DNA of 64,000 bases from Calditerrivibrio sp. (lineage in GTDB: Bacteria; Chrysiogenota; Deferribacteres; Deferribacterales; Calditerrivibrionaceae). The stretch is from NCBI GenBank assembly GCA_026415135.1, contig JAOAHS010000037.1:1-64000 (forward strand), in the 5' to 3' direction. The notes below the pieces were generated by a model that was not told the origin of the DNA, did not search any database, and saw nothing but the letters and a program-made list of their open reading frames with translations. The stretch's first letter is position 1; each line of letters starts with the position of its first letter. The position numbers were made by a program, and so were the translations under genes. This document shows positions 36,605 through 45,002 of this stretch, one piece after another.

Positions 36605-37234
36605 TTGATAGCAAAAGAAGGTTTTTCTTATGTTACAATATCTGGCACATTATTTCTCATTGTATTCTTTTTACCAAAATGGTTTTTTACACTGCTCTTT
36701 TTCTCTTTAACCGTTCTTTTTCTGATATTTTTTAGGGATCCTGAAAGGGATATACCAATAGAGAAAGGGATTGCGGTATCTGGTGCAGATGGTAAAGTCG
36801 TAGAGATAGGGGAAGAAGAGCTAAATGGGGAAAAGTTTTTGAAAATAAGTGTTTTTATGAACGTATTCAATGTACATGTTAACCGTGTTCCAGTCGATGG
36901 TGAAGTGGTAAGTGTGGAACACAGACCTGGTAAATTCATCTCGGCGGACAAAAAAGAGAGCTCCTTTGTAAATGAGCAAAATGTTATTACGATAAATTCC
37001 CAATACGGCAAAGTCGTTGTAAAACAGGTAGCCGGTTTTATAGCAAGAAGAACTGTATCATATCTTAAACCTGGTGATAAGGTAAGATTGGGAGATAGAC
37101 TCGGTATAATAAAGTTTTCATCAAGGGTAGATCATTATTTCCCCCTTACAGCAAAGGTGAATGTTCAGATGGATGATGTAGTGGTGGCAGGGGAAAGCAT
37201 TTTGGTGAGATTCCCAGTAGAAGAGGAAATTTAA
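36605..37234 (+). CDS. psd: Phosphatidylserine decarboxylase proenzyme, short form
   Basis: A 209-residue short-type phosphatidylserine decarboxylase. An N-terminal hydrophobic stretch (FLPKWFFTLLFFSLTVLFLIFF) gives membrane anchoring; FFRDPERDIP, VSGADGKVV and FMNVFNVHVNRVP are family motifs. The proenzyme site, usually FGSRVD, reads KFSSRVD here, with Ser in place of the Gly before the pyruvoyl-forming Ser. The enzyme makes phosphatidylethanolamine from phosphatidylserine, and the next gene pssA makes that substrate. The start is a TTG with AGGAG eight bases ahead; no ATG lies near. Its stop overlaps the pssA ATG (TAATG). Confidence 0.92.
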   Translation: MIAKEGFSYVTISGTLFLIVFFLPKWFFTLLFFSLTVLFLIFFRDPERDIPIEKGIAVSGADGKVVEIGEEELNGEKFLKISVFMNVFNVHVNRVPVDGEVVSVEHRPGKFISADKKESSFVNEQNVITINSQYGKVVVKQVAGFIARRTVSYLKPGDKVRLGDRLGIIKFSSRVDHYFPLTAKVNVQMDDVVVAGESILVRFPVEEEI

Positions 37235-37977
37235 TGATCAGAAGAACATACGTTTTCCCAAACCTCATCACAATAATGTCGATGTTTGCAGGTTTTTACT
37301 CAATAATTGCATCACTTAATGACTTGTATGTAAATGCAGCATACGCTATTTTAGTATCTTTCGTATTTGATGGCCTTGATGGAAAAGTTGCACGACTGTT
37401 AAATGCCACCAGTGATTTTGGTGTGCAATTGGACTCTTTAAGTGATCTGGTTGCCTTTGGTGTAGCCCCAGCTGTTTTGATATACAAATGGCTCTTGATA
37501 CCGTATGGAAGGATAGGTTGGATGGCTGCCTTTTTATTTGTAGCATGTGGTGCCCTAAGACTAGCAAGGTTTAATGTACAGGCTGGAAAAGTAGACAGTA
37601 CATTCTTTGTTGGTTTACCAATACCCGCTGCTGCTGGTGTTATAGCTTCCAGTGTTTTGTTTGTAAAAGAGTTTTTCGGTGACCCTTACTTTTTTTCTAT
37701 ACCATTAGGCTTTGTTTTTCTCATCTATGCCCTTGCCTTCTTGATGGTGAGCAATTTCCCTTATTATAGTTTCAAAAAGGTTGAATGGATATCGGTAAAA
37801 CCTTTCAATATATTGGTTAGCTTTGTCCTGGTAATTTTTTTACTAGGACTTTATCCTGAGGTAATGCTTTTTATATTCTTTGTAGCTTTCGCTATATCTG
37901 GTATTGTTACTAAGCTCCTACGACTCCATAATAAAAAGTCTGCTGTGTATTCTGAGTCTGGGACTAAACAAGTGTAA
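37234..37977 (+). CDS. pssA: CDP-diacylglycerol-serine O-phosphatidyltransferase
   Basis: A 247-residue membrane enzyme of the CDP-alcohol phosphotransferase family. The motif D-x2-D-G-x2-A-R-x8-G-x3-D-x3-D is complete, FDGLDGKVARLLNATSDFG then QLDSLSD (about residues 49-77). About seven membrane segments are predicted. It forms phosphatidylserine, which psd, directly upstream and overlapping by one base, decarboxylates. RRTYVFPNLITIMSMFAGF at the N-terminus is characteristic of the Bacillus-type PssA. A strong terminator follows, so psd-pssA form a two-gene unit. Confidence 0.95.
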   Translation: MIRRTYVFPNLITIMSMFAGFYSIIASLNDLYVNAAYAILVSFVFDGLDGKVARLLNATSDFGVQLDSLSDLVAFGVAPAVLIYKWLLIPYGRIGWMAAFLFVACGALRLARFNVQAGKVDSTFFVGLPIPAAAGVIASSVLFVKEFFGDPYFFSIPLGFVFLIYALAFLMVSNFPYYSFKKVEWISVKPFNILVSFVLVIFLLGLYPEVMLFIFFVAFAISGIVTKLLRLHNKKSAVYSESGTKQV

Positions 37978-38001
37978 CGTCTTAGAAAGATAAAAACAAA
38001 G

Positions 38002-38033
38002 GCCCCGGCTTAGAACAAGTCGGGGCTTTTTTT
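38002..38033 (+). terminator. Rho-independent terminator of psd-pssA
   Basis: GCCCCGGCTT (38002-38011) pairs with AAGTCGGGGC (38017-38026), one G-T pair, around a five-base loop. Seven T residues follow (38027-38033). It ends 30 bases before leuA. Confidence 0.93.
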
Positions 38034-38062
38034 ATAAATTACTTTTATGGAGGTAAGTTAAA

Positions 38063-39613
38063 ATGAGCAGAAGAATTTTAATATTTGACACAACCCTTAG
38101 GGATGGTGAACAGGCACCTGGCTTTAGTATGAATGTGGAAGAAAAGGTCAAAATGGCTTTACAGTTGGAAAAACTTGGAGTTGATGTTATTGAAGCTGGA
38201 TTTCCCATATCATCCCCCGGTGATTTCGAAGCAGTAAAAAGAGTAGCCCAAACAGTCAAAAATCCAATAGTAACAGGACTTTGTAGAGCCAATGAAAAGG
38301 ATATTCAGGTGGGCTGGGATGCCCTAAAACACGCAGTAAGACCGAGGATACATACATTTATAGCAACATCAGACATACACATGAAACATAAGCTAAAAAA
38401 ATCACCAGAAGAGGTTTTAGATATAGCTGTAAAAGCAGTGAAATTTGCAAGAAACCTTTGCGATGATGTAGAGTTTAGTGCAGAAGACGCCACTAGGAGT
38501 GATCTAGACTTTCTATGCAAAGTAGTGGAAGAGGTAATCAAAGCTGGGGCAAAAACTGTAAATTTACCAGATACAGTTGGCTATACAGTACCTATGGAAT
38601 ACGAAAAAATCATCTCCACTATTATGAACAGAGTACCAAACGTTGACAAAGCGGTCATCAGCGTCCATTGTCACAATGACTTAGGCTTAGCTGTAGCAAA
38701 CTCACTCGCTGCGATAAAGGCTGGAGCAGGACAGGTGGAATGTACCATCAATGGTATTGGTGAAAGAGCAGGCAATTGCTCCTTAGAAGAAGTTGTTATG
38801 GCTCTTTACGTTAGAAAACCTCTTTTTGATGTGGAGGTAGGAGTTAATACAAAGGAGATATACAGATCAAGCAGGTTGCTTACATCCATCACTGGAGTAG
38901 ATGTTCAACCCAACAAAGCCATCGTAGGTAAAAATGCCTTCGCCCACGAAGCTGGTATCCATCAGGACGGTGTATTAAAGGAAAGAACAACGTACGAGAT
39001 AATGACACCAGAAAGCGTAGGCTACCCCTCCAACAAACTTGTTTTAGGCAAACACTCTGGCAGGCATGCATTTGTAGCAAGATTGAAAGAAATGGGGTTC
39101 GAACTCAACAATAATGAGATAGAAATCGCCTTTGCAAAGTTTAAAGAACTTGCTGACAAGAAAAAAGAGGTTTACGATGAGGATATAGCGGCAATTGTCG
39201 AAAATCAGATCTCCACCCACAAAGAGTTCTTCGCATTGGAATACCTGAATGTCACCAGCGGTAATACCTCTATCCCCACAGCCACTTTACAGGTATCCAA
39301 CGAAAAGGGTGATATACTCACTGATGCCTCAATAGGTGATGGTCCGGTGGATGCATCCTTCAAAGCCATAGAAAGGGTTACAGGGGTTGAAGGGAGGCTA
39401 AAAACCTATAAGATACAAGCAGTCAGTGCAGGTAAAGATGCACAAGGGGAGGTTACCCTTAGCGTCGAATTTGAAAAATGTGGTTACGATATAACCGGTA
39501 AAGGTTACTCAACAGATATCGTTCAAGCAAGCGCCCTTGCATGGCTAAATGCCTTAAATAGATACCTATCAAGAAAACAACTATCAAAGGTAATAGAGGA
39601 CAAAGGGGTATAA
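38063..39613 (+). CDS. leuA: 2-isopropylmalate synthase
   Basis: A 516-residue LeuA. DTTLRDGEQAPGFSM at the N-terminus, HCHNDLGLAVANSLAA with metal-binding histidines (HxHND) and NGIGERAGNCSLEEVVMAL identify the catalytic barrel; the C-terminal LeuA dimer domain (about 390-510) gives leucine feedback control. It condenses acetyl-CoA with 2-oxoisovalerate, the first leucine-specific step. AGGAGG-like GGAGG lies 10 bases before the ATG. Other leu genes are absent from the window. No attenuator leader peptide was found in the 30-base gap to the upstream terminator, so the promoter must overlap that terminator or lie further upstream. Confidence 0.96.
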   Translation: MSRRILIFDTTLRDGEQAPGFSMNVEEKVKMALQLEKLGVDVIEAGFPISSPGDFEAVKRVAQTVKNPIVTGLCRANEKDIQVGWDALKHAVRPRIHTFIATSDIHMKHKLKKSPEEVLDIAVKAVKFARNLCDDVEFSAEDATRSDLDFLCKVVEEVIKAGAKTVNLPDTVGYTVPMEYEKIISTIMNRVPNVDKAVISVHCHNDLGLAVANSLAAIKAGAGQVECTINGIGERAGNCSLEEVVMALYVRKPLFDVEVGVNTKEIYRSSRLLTSITGVDVQPNKAIVGKNAFAHEAGIHQDGVLKERTTYEIMTPESVGYPSNKLVLGKHSGRHAFVARLKEMGFELNNNEIEIAFAKFKELADKKKEVYDEDIAAIVENQISTHKEFFALEYLNVTSGNTSIPTATLQVSNEKGDILTDASIGDGPVDASFKAIERVTGVEGRLKTYKIQAVSAGKDAQGEVTLSVEFEKCGYDITGKGYSTDIVQASALAWLNALNRYLSRKQLSKVIEDKGV

Positions 39614-39624
39614 GTAAAAATATA

Positions 39625-39652
39625 TTGAATTATTTTAAAAAGAGTGTATATT
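39625..39652 (+). promoter_or_regulatory. Promoter for the TPP riboswitch-thiGH transcript
   Basis: TTGAAT (39625-39630) and TATATT (39647-39652) are separated by 16 bases. Transcription would start within the few bases before the aptamer. It begins 11 bases after the leuA stop. The hexamers are one or two bases off consensus. Confidence 0.5.
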
Positions 39653-39660
39653 CATCTTTA

Positions 39661-39737
39661 TCCGTGGGGGTGCCCAAAAGGCTGAGAAATACCCCTTGAA
39701 CCTGATGCGGGTAATGCCGCCGAAGGGAATCGGGTGC
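39661..39737 (+). promoter_or_regulatory. TPP riboswitch (THI element)
   Basis: The conserved THI-box blocks appear in order: GGGGGTGCCC, GGCTGAGAAATACCCC, TTGAACCTGATGCGGGTAATGCCGCCGAAGGGA in separate short blocks. These make the pyrimidine-sensing arm (CTGAGA) and the pyrophosphate-sensing arm (GGGTAATGCC...GAAGGGA). A rho-independent terminator follows within four bases and thiG within 66. Binding of thiamin pyrophosphate should favour termination and so reduce thiG-thiH. Confidence 0.96.
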
Positions 39738-39740
39738 TAA

Positions 39741-39780
39741 AATGCCATCCGTACCTACTTCAGGCGGATGGCATTTTTTT
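39741..39780 (+). terminator. Riboswitch-controlled attenuator
   Basis: AATGCCATCCG (39741-39751) and CGGATGGCATT (39765-39775) pair over 11 bp, followed by a run of T to 39780. It lies between the TPP aptamer and the thiG ribosome binding site (GGAGAA), the position expected for the expression platform. The antiterminator arrangement was not worked out. Confidence 0.9.
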
Positions 39781-39802
39781 ATATTAAACTCTGGAGAATG
39801 AG

Positions 39803-40579
39803 ATGTTTAAAAATGAGATAACCATTGCAGGTAGAACATTTAGAAGTCGTTTGATGTTAGGTACTGGGAAGTTCCCATCAAGTAAAGTGATGAAAGAAGC
39901 CCTCGAAGAAAGTGGAGCAGAGATTATCACGGTAGCTCTTAGGAGAGTAGACATACAAAATGCCGAAGATGATATCCTCTCCCATATAGATACCCAAAAA
40001 TACCTTTTACTTCCAAATACCTCAGGAGCAAGGGATGCCGAAGAAGCTGTAAGACTTGCACGTATTGCAAGAGCTGCTGGCTGTGAACCCTGGGTTAAAC
40101 TTGAAGTCACACCAGATCCATACTATCTGTTACCGGATCCTATTGAAACCTTCAAAGCTGCCGAAATACTCATAAAAGATGGTTTCAAAGTGTTGCCCTA
40201 TATAAATGCTGATCCCGTTTTAGCAAAAAGGTTAGAAGAGATAGGTTGCGCAACAGTGATGCCCTTAGGATCACCTATAGGTAGCAATAGAGGCATTAGA
40301 ACAGTGGAAAATTTAAGAATCATTATAGAACAGGCAAATGTACCAGTTGTCGTGGATGCAGGTATAGGTGCTCCTAGCCATGCAGCCCTGGCCATAGAAA
40401 TGGGAGCAGATGCCGTATTGGTAAATACTGCCATAGCTACAGCAGATAATCCTGTAGAGATGGCAAAGGCTTTTAAATATGCAGTGGAAGCAGCCTGTTT
40501 AGCGGTAAATGCAGGTATCCCCACAGAAAAACAAAGAGCAGAAGCATCTAGCCCCCTTACGGGTTTTCTGAGGGATTAG
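39803..40579 (+). CDS. thiG: Thiazole synthase ThiG
   Basis: A 258-residue Thi[55 protein letters not shown] and [24 protein letters not shown]-like segments are present; the catalytic Lys lies in the KLEV stretch (about residue 97). It builds the thiazole phosphate of thiamin from 1-deoxyxylulose 5-phosphate, dehydroglycine and ThiS thiocarboxylate. ThiH, which supplies dehydroglycine, is next. No thiS lies in this cluster. Regulated by the TPP riboswitch upstream. TGGAGAA precedes the ATG. Confidence 0.97.
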   Translation: MFKNEITIAGRTFRSRLMLGTGKFPSSKVMKEALEESGAEIITVALRRVDIQNAEDDILSHIDTQKYLLLPNTSGARDAEEAVRLARIARAAGCEPWVKLEVTPDPYYLLPDPIETFKAAEILIKDGFKVLPYINADPVLAKRLEEIGCATVMPLGSPIGSNRGIRTVENLRIIIEQANVPVVVDAGIGAPSHAALAIEMGADAVLVNTAIATADNPVEMAKAFKYAVEAACLAVNAGIPTEKQRAEASSPLTGFLRD

Positions 40580-40591
40580 GAGGAGCCGACT

Positions 40592-41716
40592 ATGAGTTTT
40601 GCTGATATAATAAAACAATATAACTGGCATGAAGTCAAAGATTTTATATACTCCAGAAAAAGGGAAGATGTAATAAAGTCTCTAAAAAAAATAAAATTAA
40701 CAGAAGAAGATTTCGCTACACTTTTATCCCCTGCAGCAGAAGAGCTTTTGGAACAGATGGCAAAACTATCAAAAGAGATAACTCTAAAAAGGTTCGGAAA
40801 AACCATACTCCTATACGCACCCCTTTATCTCTCCAACAAATGCACAAACTCGTGTGTCTACTGTGGCTTTAGTAAAAAAAACAACATACCCCGTAAGACA
40901 TTAACCTTTGATGAAATAGAAGAGGAATCCAAAGTTATCTCATCAGAAGGTATTAAACATATACTCTTGGTATCAGGGGAAACTCCAGCAGATGTAAATA
41001 TGGACTACCTAAAGCAGTCAGTTGAAATATGTAAAAAGTATTTTTCATCTATAAGTATAGAAATTCAACCTCTATCTAAACAAGAATACTCCGCCCTTTA
41101 TCATTGTGGAGTAGATGGTCTCACTATCTATCAGGAAACTTACAATCAGGAATCCTATAAAAAATACCACCTTGGTGGTAAAAAAACAGATTATTTCTGG
41201 CGACTTGAAACACCAGAAAGGGGTGCAGAAGCAGGTCTAAGAACTGTTGGTATCGGTGCCCTTATGGGTCTTGAAGATTTTAGAGTAGAGGAATTTTTTG
41301 TTGGCATTCATGCAAAATATCTCATGAAAAAGTACTGGAAAACCCATATAAAGGTTTCATTCCCCCGTATAAGATTTGCTGAAGGTGGTTTTAACCCACC
41401 ATATCCAGTAAAAGATAAGAATCTACTTCAATCCATGCTTGCTCTTAGAATCTTTCTAAACGATGTTGGTTTAGTAATCTCCACTAGAGAGCCAGCTGAT
41501 TTCAGGGACAACATTGTGGGACTTGGAGTAACCCAGATGAGTGCTGGTTCCAGAACAAACCCCGGGGGATACACAGAAAAAGAGAATACTGGTCAACAAT
41601 TCTCTATGGAAGATAAAAGAGGGGTCAAAGAGTTTGCTGATATGCTCAGAAGTAAAGGTTACGACCCCGTTTTTAAGGACTTTGATGTAAACTATTTTAA
41701 AACTGGTGCTGCTTAA
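40592..41716 (+). CDS. thiH: 2-iminoacetate synthase ThiH
   Basis: A 374-residue radical-SAM enzyme. LSNKCTNSCVYCGFSKKN has the CX3CX2C cluster motif (about residues 80-87), and LVSGETPADV, YHLGGKKTDYFWRLETPERGAEAG and the C-terminal SAGSRTNPGGY are ThiH features. It cleaves tyrosine to p-cresol and 2-iminoacetate, the anaerobic route to the thiazole glycine unit, which suits an anaerobe. It follows thiG by 12 bases with AGGAGG before its ATG. Its 3' end overlaps the 3' end of the opposing MFS gene by 20 bases, so there is no room for a terminator between them. Confidence 0.97.
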   Translation: MSFADIIKQYNWHEVKDFIYSRKREDVIKSLKKIKLTEEDFATLLSPAAEELLEQMAKLSKEITLKRFGKTILLYAPLYLSNKCTNSCVYCGFSKKNNIPRKTLTFDEIEEESKVISSEGIKHILLVSGETPADVNMDYLKQSVEICKKYFSSISIEIQPLSKQEYSALYHCGVDGLTIYQETYNQESYKKYHLGGKKTDYFWRLETPERGAEAGLRTVGIGALMGLEDFRVEEFFVGIHAKYLMKKYWKTHIKVSFPRIRFAEGGFNPPYPVKDKNLLQSMLALRIFLNDVGLVISTREPADFRDNIVGLGVTQMSAGSRTNPGGYTEKENTGQQFSMEDKRGVKEFADMLRSKGYDPVFKDFDVNYFKTGAA

Positions 41717-42839
41717 TCCTGATAGCTGAAAGGATTGCTATTGATATTATAATGGAAAGAGCCAACAAAAAAGCCACCCATCCAAAGTACTTATAAATAT
41801 ACCCAGGTAAGAATGTCCCTAAAACACCACCGGTATAATAAAAAGAAACATAAAGACCATTTACTATCCCTTTATTCTCACCAGAAATCCTGTTTAAAAA
41901 ACCAGAAGCTATCGAATGAACAGTAAACATACCAGTACAGAAAATAAACATCGCTACGAATATCCATAAAATATCTTTTATGGCAAAAAAAGGTATGCTA
42001 AGAAGATACACCCCTAACCCCACCAAGATGACACAACTCTCCCATTTTAACCACTTTATTAGTCTAATCGAAAGTAAAGAAACAATAATCCCCATTACAT
42101 ATCCAGAATAACTAAGACCGATGACAAACTCACTCACTCCTTCAGATATCTCTTTCAATCTAAAAGGGATAAAATTCAGCATCGATGCAAAAACAAAAAA
42201 AGTGCAAAATATTAGAATGTAGGTATTACTAAATATAGCGTTCTGCAGAACATCAATAGCTTTTTTAAATGTTATCTTATCTTTAGCCTGAATGCTATAG
42301 TCTGATATATAATAAAGCGCAATTATGCTAATTATAAGGCTAACACCTAAAATAAGAAAACCGTATCTCCAGCCAAAAAACTTTGATATGAGCCCTGACA
42401 TAAACCTACCTAAAAATCCACCAAGTATCGTTGCTGCAATATAAAACGACATAATCCTCTGCAAAACAGATTTTTCAGAAGAAACCGATATATATGTCAT
42501 GAGAGAAGTAAGAACACCTGGAATAAGAAAACCTTGAATTAGCCTTATCAATATCAACAAATAAAAATTATAAACAAAAAATATTATAAGCTCCAAGAGA
42601 GCAAGCAATGAAATAGCAAAAGCAAGTATTTTTTTGGCACTAAACTTTTCCAATACAAACCCATAAATGATAGGTGACAAACTAAGGGGTAACATGGTAA
42701 CAGTAGTCACAAGGGCAGCACTCGATTTATCCACCCCAAACTCCTTCATAAGTATCGGCAATAACGGCTGTGGAGAATAAAGAACTGAAAATGTAAGAAC
42801 AGCGGTATAAACAATGAAAAAGATATCTTTTATCTTCAG
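41697..42839 (-). CDS. MFS transporter, probable CTG start
   Basis: A major-facilitator-superfamily permease of 380 residues if started at CTG (42837-42839). An ATG/TTG start at 42761 would omit the first membrane helix; upstream in frame the sequence reads IFFIVYTAVLTFSVLYSPQPLLPIL, a typical MFS TM1 ending in the APQPLLP-like loop. No ATG, GTG or TTG exists between this helix and the upstream stop, but a GGGGG element precedes CTG at suitable distance. Twelve helices result. The inter-domain loop and repeated GxLxDRxG-like loops are weak. Resembles YybF/arabinose-efflux-type exporters; substrate unknown. It follows nadE directly. Confidence 0.85.
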   Translation of the reverse strand: MKIKDIFFIVYTAVLTFSVLYSPQPLLPILMKEFGVDKSSAALVTTVTMLPLSLSPIIYGFVLEKFSAKKILAFAISLLALLELIIFFVYNFYLLILIRLIQGFLIPGVLTSLMTYISVSSEKSVLQRIMSFYIAATILGGFLGRFMSGLISKFFGWRYGFLILGVSLIISIIALYYISDYSIQAKDKITFKKAIDVLQNAIFSNTYILIFCTFFVFASMLNFIPFRLKEISEGVSEFVIGLSYSGYVMGIIVSLLSIRLIKWLKWESCVILVGLGVYLLSIPFFAIKDILWIFVAMFIFCTGMFTVHSIASGFLNRISGENKGIVNGLYVSFYYTGGVLGTFLPGYIYKYFGWVAFLLALSIIISIAILSAIRIKQHQF

Positions 42840-42840
42840 G

Positions 42841-43656
42841 TTAATACCCCCAATCCCTGCTGTATCTAAAATCTCTGTCTATTGTTCTATGGCTGATCTT
42901 TGCTATGATCGGTAACTGTCTTTTAAATTGATTCTTCCTAATCCTCTCAGAAACATTGTCTATAAAATCTTCATTAAAACCGAGTCGGATCAACTCCTCC
43001 TTAGACATACGCTCATCTATCATATGATATAACAAACGATCCACCTCTTTATAGGTGAACCCAAGTTCATCCTCATCTGTTTGACCAATCCAAAGATCAG
43101 CAGTGGGCTTTTTCTTAATCAAACGCTCCGGAATACCCAAAAAATCAGCCAACTCCCACACCTGAGTTTTGTACAAATCACCTATTGGATTGATGGCAGA
43201 AGCCAGATCCCCATACCAGGTACCATACCCCAAAAGAAGCTCTGTTTTATTACTTGTACCCAAAACAAGTGCTCTATATTTTGAAGACATGTCAAAAAGG
43301 GTAACCATTCTCATTCTTGCCATAACATTACCCATCCTAATCTTATCATCGGGTCTGAGTTTTTCAAAAAAAGCATCTACAAAAGGTGTTATCTCAACAA
43401 CATCCATGTTTAATCCAAATTTTTCTGCTAATATCGTAGCATCATCAAAGCTTTCTTTACTACTTGTTTTGTATGGAAGATAAAAGGCAAAGACTCTATC
43501 CCTACCCAAGGCCCGAACGGCAAGTACAGCAGACAAAGCAGAGTCTATACCCCCACTAAGACCAACCACAAGATTGTTAAAACCTGTTTTCTCGGTTTCC
43601 TCTTTGATAAAATTTGTCAAGACTTCAGTTACTACAGAATAGTTAAGCTGCATCAA
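42841..43656 (-). CDS. nadE: NAD+ synthetase, ammonia-ligase subunit
   Basis: A 271-residue NAD synthetase. GLSGGIDSALSAVLA holds the P-loop SGGxDS of N-type ATP pyrophosphatases, and VLGTSNKTELLLGYGTWYGDLASAINPIGDLYKTQVWEL plus KKPTADLWIGQTDEDELGFTYKEVD are family-typical. Alone it would use ammonia; the next gene encodes a glutaminase-type nitrilase, so the two probably act as a split glutamine-dependent enzyme. It amidates nicotinate adenine dinucleotide to NAD+. ATGATG offers two starts three bases apart. Three bases separate it from the glutaminase-like gene. Confidence 0.95.
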   Translation of the reverse strand: MMQLNYSVVTEVLTNFIKEETEKTGFNNLVVGLSGGIDSALSAVLAVRALGRDRVFAFYLPYKTSSKESFDDATILAEKFGLNMDVVEITPFVDAFFEKLRPDDKIRMGNVMARMRMVTLFDMSSKYRALVLGTSNKTELLLGYGTWYGDLASAINPIGDLYKTQVWELADFLGIPERLIKKKPTADLWIGQTDEDELGFTYKEVDRLLYHMIDERMSKEELIRLGFNEDFIDNVSERIRKNQFKRQLPIIAKISHRTIDRDFRYSRDWGY

Positions 43657-43659
43657 TCT

Positions 43660-44487
43660 TTACTCCATCTTCTTTATAAACTCTTTTAATATAGTCAAAT
43701 CCTCGTCTCTATAAAAAGGGCTTGTTATTCTGCTCCTTCTAACAGTAGTATCATCGATATCCACAACAGATCTATCCTCATAGAAAAGAGCACAAGCTCC
43801 TGATTCATTCCCAAGTGCATCAACACAAACAGATCCACCCCAAAAAGTCACACCATCCTCTACACCTACCCTATTAACAAATAATGTATTTACAGTAAGA
43901 TTATTAGAAATAAATTTTATAGTGTTATGCCATAGCTCTTTTGAGTAAAATTTCTCTTGGAAAAACCCTCTCGCAGGGGAATTTGATATGATGATTATAT
44001 TTTTTACATTTTGGATCGAATAGAGATAAAGAGCACTCAGATGCAAAGCATCCTCACATATCAACAGACCTGTTTTACTACCGAGCATATCGAAAGCTAT
44101 AAACTCATTACCAGCAGCAAAGTATCTCGATTCCTCAAACATAGTATAGTTTGGCAAGTACACCTTTTTATGTAGATACTTTAATCTGCCATTTTCAAAA
44201 TATCCTGCAGCATTAAAAAACTGGTGGTTTTCATCTTCAAAAGGGAAACCCACTATGATAGCTATCTTTTCTGATAGTTGTTCAAAAAGCTTTATAACAG
44301 GTGAATTAAGCCTAATGGAAACATCAAAAACAAGATCTCTAAGATAATATCCAGAAAGGGAAAGTTCTGGAAATACAATAAGATCCATACCCTTTTCCAC
44401 AGCATTATGAATTTCATTTTTATGAATATCTAAGTTTTTGTTGATATCACCTAAGTTTGGTTTAATCTGTGAGAGATAAACTTTCAC
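43660..44487 (-). CDS. Nitrilase-family glutaminase partner of NadE
   Basis: A 275-residue nitrilase-fold protein. Triad residues appear as Glu in [16 protein letters not shown], Lys in [14 protein letters not shown], and Cys in [17 protein letters not shown]. The layout LSGYYLRDL and LLICED closely follows the N-terminal glutaminase domain of glutamine-dependent NAD synthetases. It sits directly before nadE, which lacks this domain. I infer that it releases ammonia from glutamine and passes it to NadE. Alternative amidase activity remains possible. Its start ATGA overlaps the moaC stop. Confidence 0.85.
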   Translation of the reverse strand: MKVYLSQIKPNLGDINKNLDIHKNEIHNAVEKGMDLIVFPELSLSGYYLRDLVFDVSIRLNSPVIKLFEQLSEKIAIIVGFPFEDENHQFFNAAGYFENGRLKYLHKKVYLPNYTMFEESRYFAAGNEFIAFDMLGSKTGLLICEDALHLSALYLYSIQNVKNIIIISNSPARGFFQEKFYSKELWHNTIKFISNNLTVNTLFVNRVGVEDGVTFWGGSVCVDALGNESGACALFYEDRSVVDIDDTTVRRSRITSPFYRDEDLTILKEFIKKME

Positions 44488-44963
44488 CTATCACCCCTTT
44501 TAAAGTCCCCACTCTTACCACCACTTTTTGAAAGAAGCATGATATCTGATATCACCATTTCCTTATCAACAGCTTTACACATATCATAAATGGTAAGGGC
44601 AGCAATAGAAACACCAGTAAGAGCTTCCATCTCAACCCCAGTTTTACCCGTAAGCTTCACTATAGCCTTTATCTCAACGTAGGATCCATTTATATTTGGT
44701 TCAAAAAATATATCAGCACCTGTAACATTTAATGGATGACACATGGGGATCAGATCAGATGTTTTTTTTAGACCCATAATGGCTGCAACTCTGGCCACTT
44801 CAAAAACATCACCTTTTTCGATATCTTTATTTAATATTCTTGAAAGGGTCTCTGGCTTCATATAAACTCTACCAGATGCAGTGGCAACGCGAAACGTATC
44901 CTGTTTTTCGGATACATCCACCATTCTACTTCTACCTTCTTCATCAAAGTGTGTAAACTTCAT
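44484..44963 (-). CDS. moaC: Cyclic pyranopterin monophosphate synthase MoaC
   Basis: A 159-residue Moa[34 protein letters not shown] and [33 protein letters not shown] contain the conserved active-site residues, including Lys and Asp of the catalytic group. It converts the MoaA product to cyclic pyranopterin monophosphate in molybdenum-cofactor biosynthesis. moaA is not in the window. The overlapping partner is the glutaminase-like gene (four bases), and the neighbour on the other side is ychF after a 39-base gap. Length is normal. Confidence 0.96.
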   Translation of the reverse strand: MKFTHFDEEGRSRMVDVSEKQDTFRVATASGRVYMKPETLSRILNKDIEKGDVFEVARVAAIMGLKKTSDLIPMCHPLNVTGADIFFEPNINGSYVEIKAIVKLTGKTGVEMEALTGVSIAALTIYDMCKAVDKEMVISDIMLLSKSGGKSGDFKRGDR

Positions 44964-45002
44964 AAATCACCTTCTTCCCTATTACAATTATATCAGATAA
45001 AA

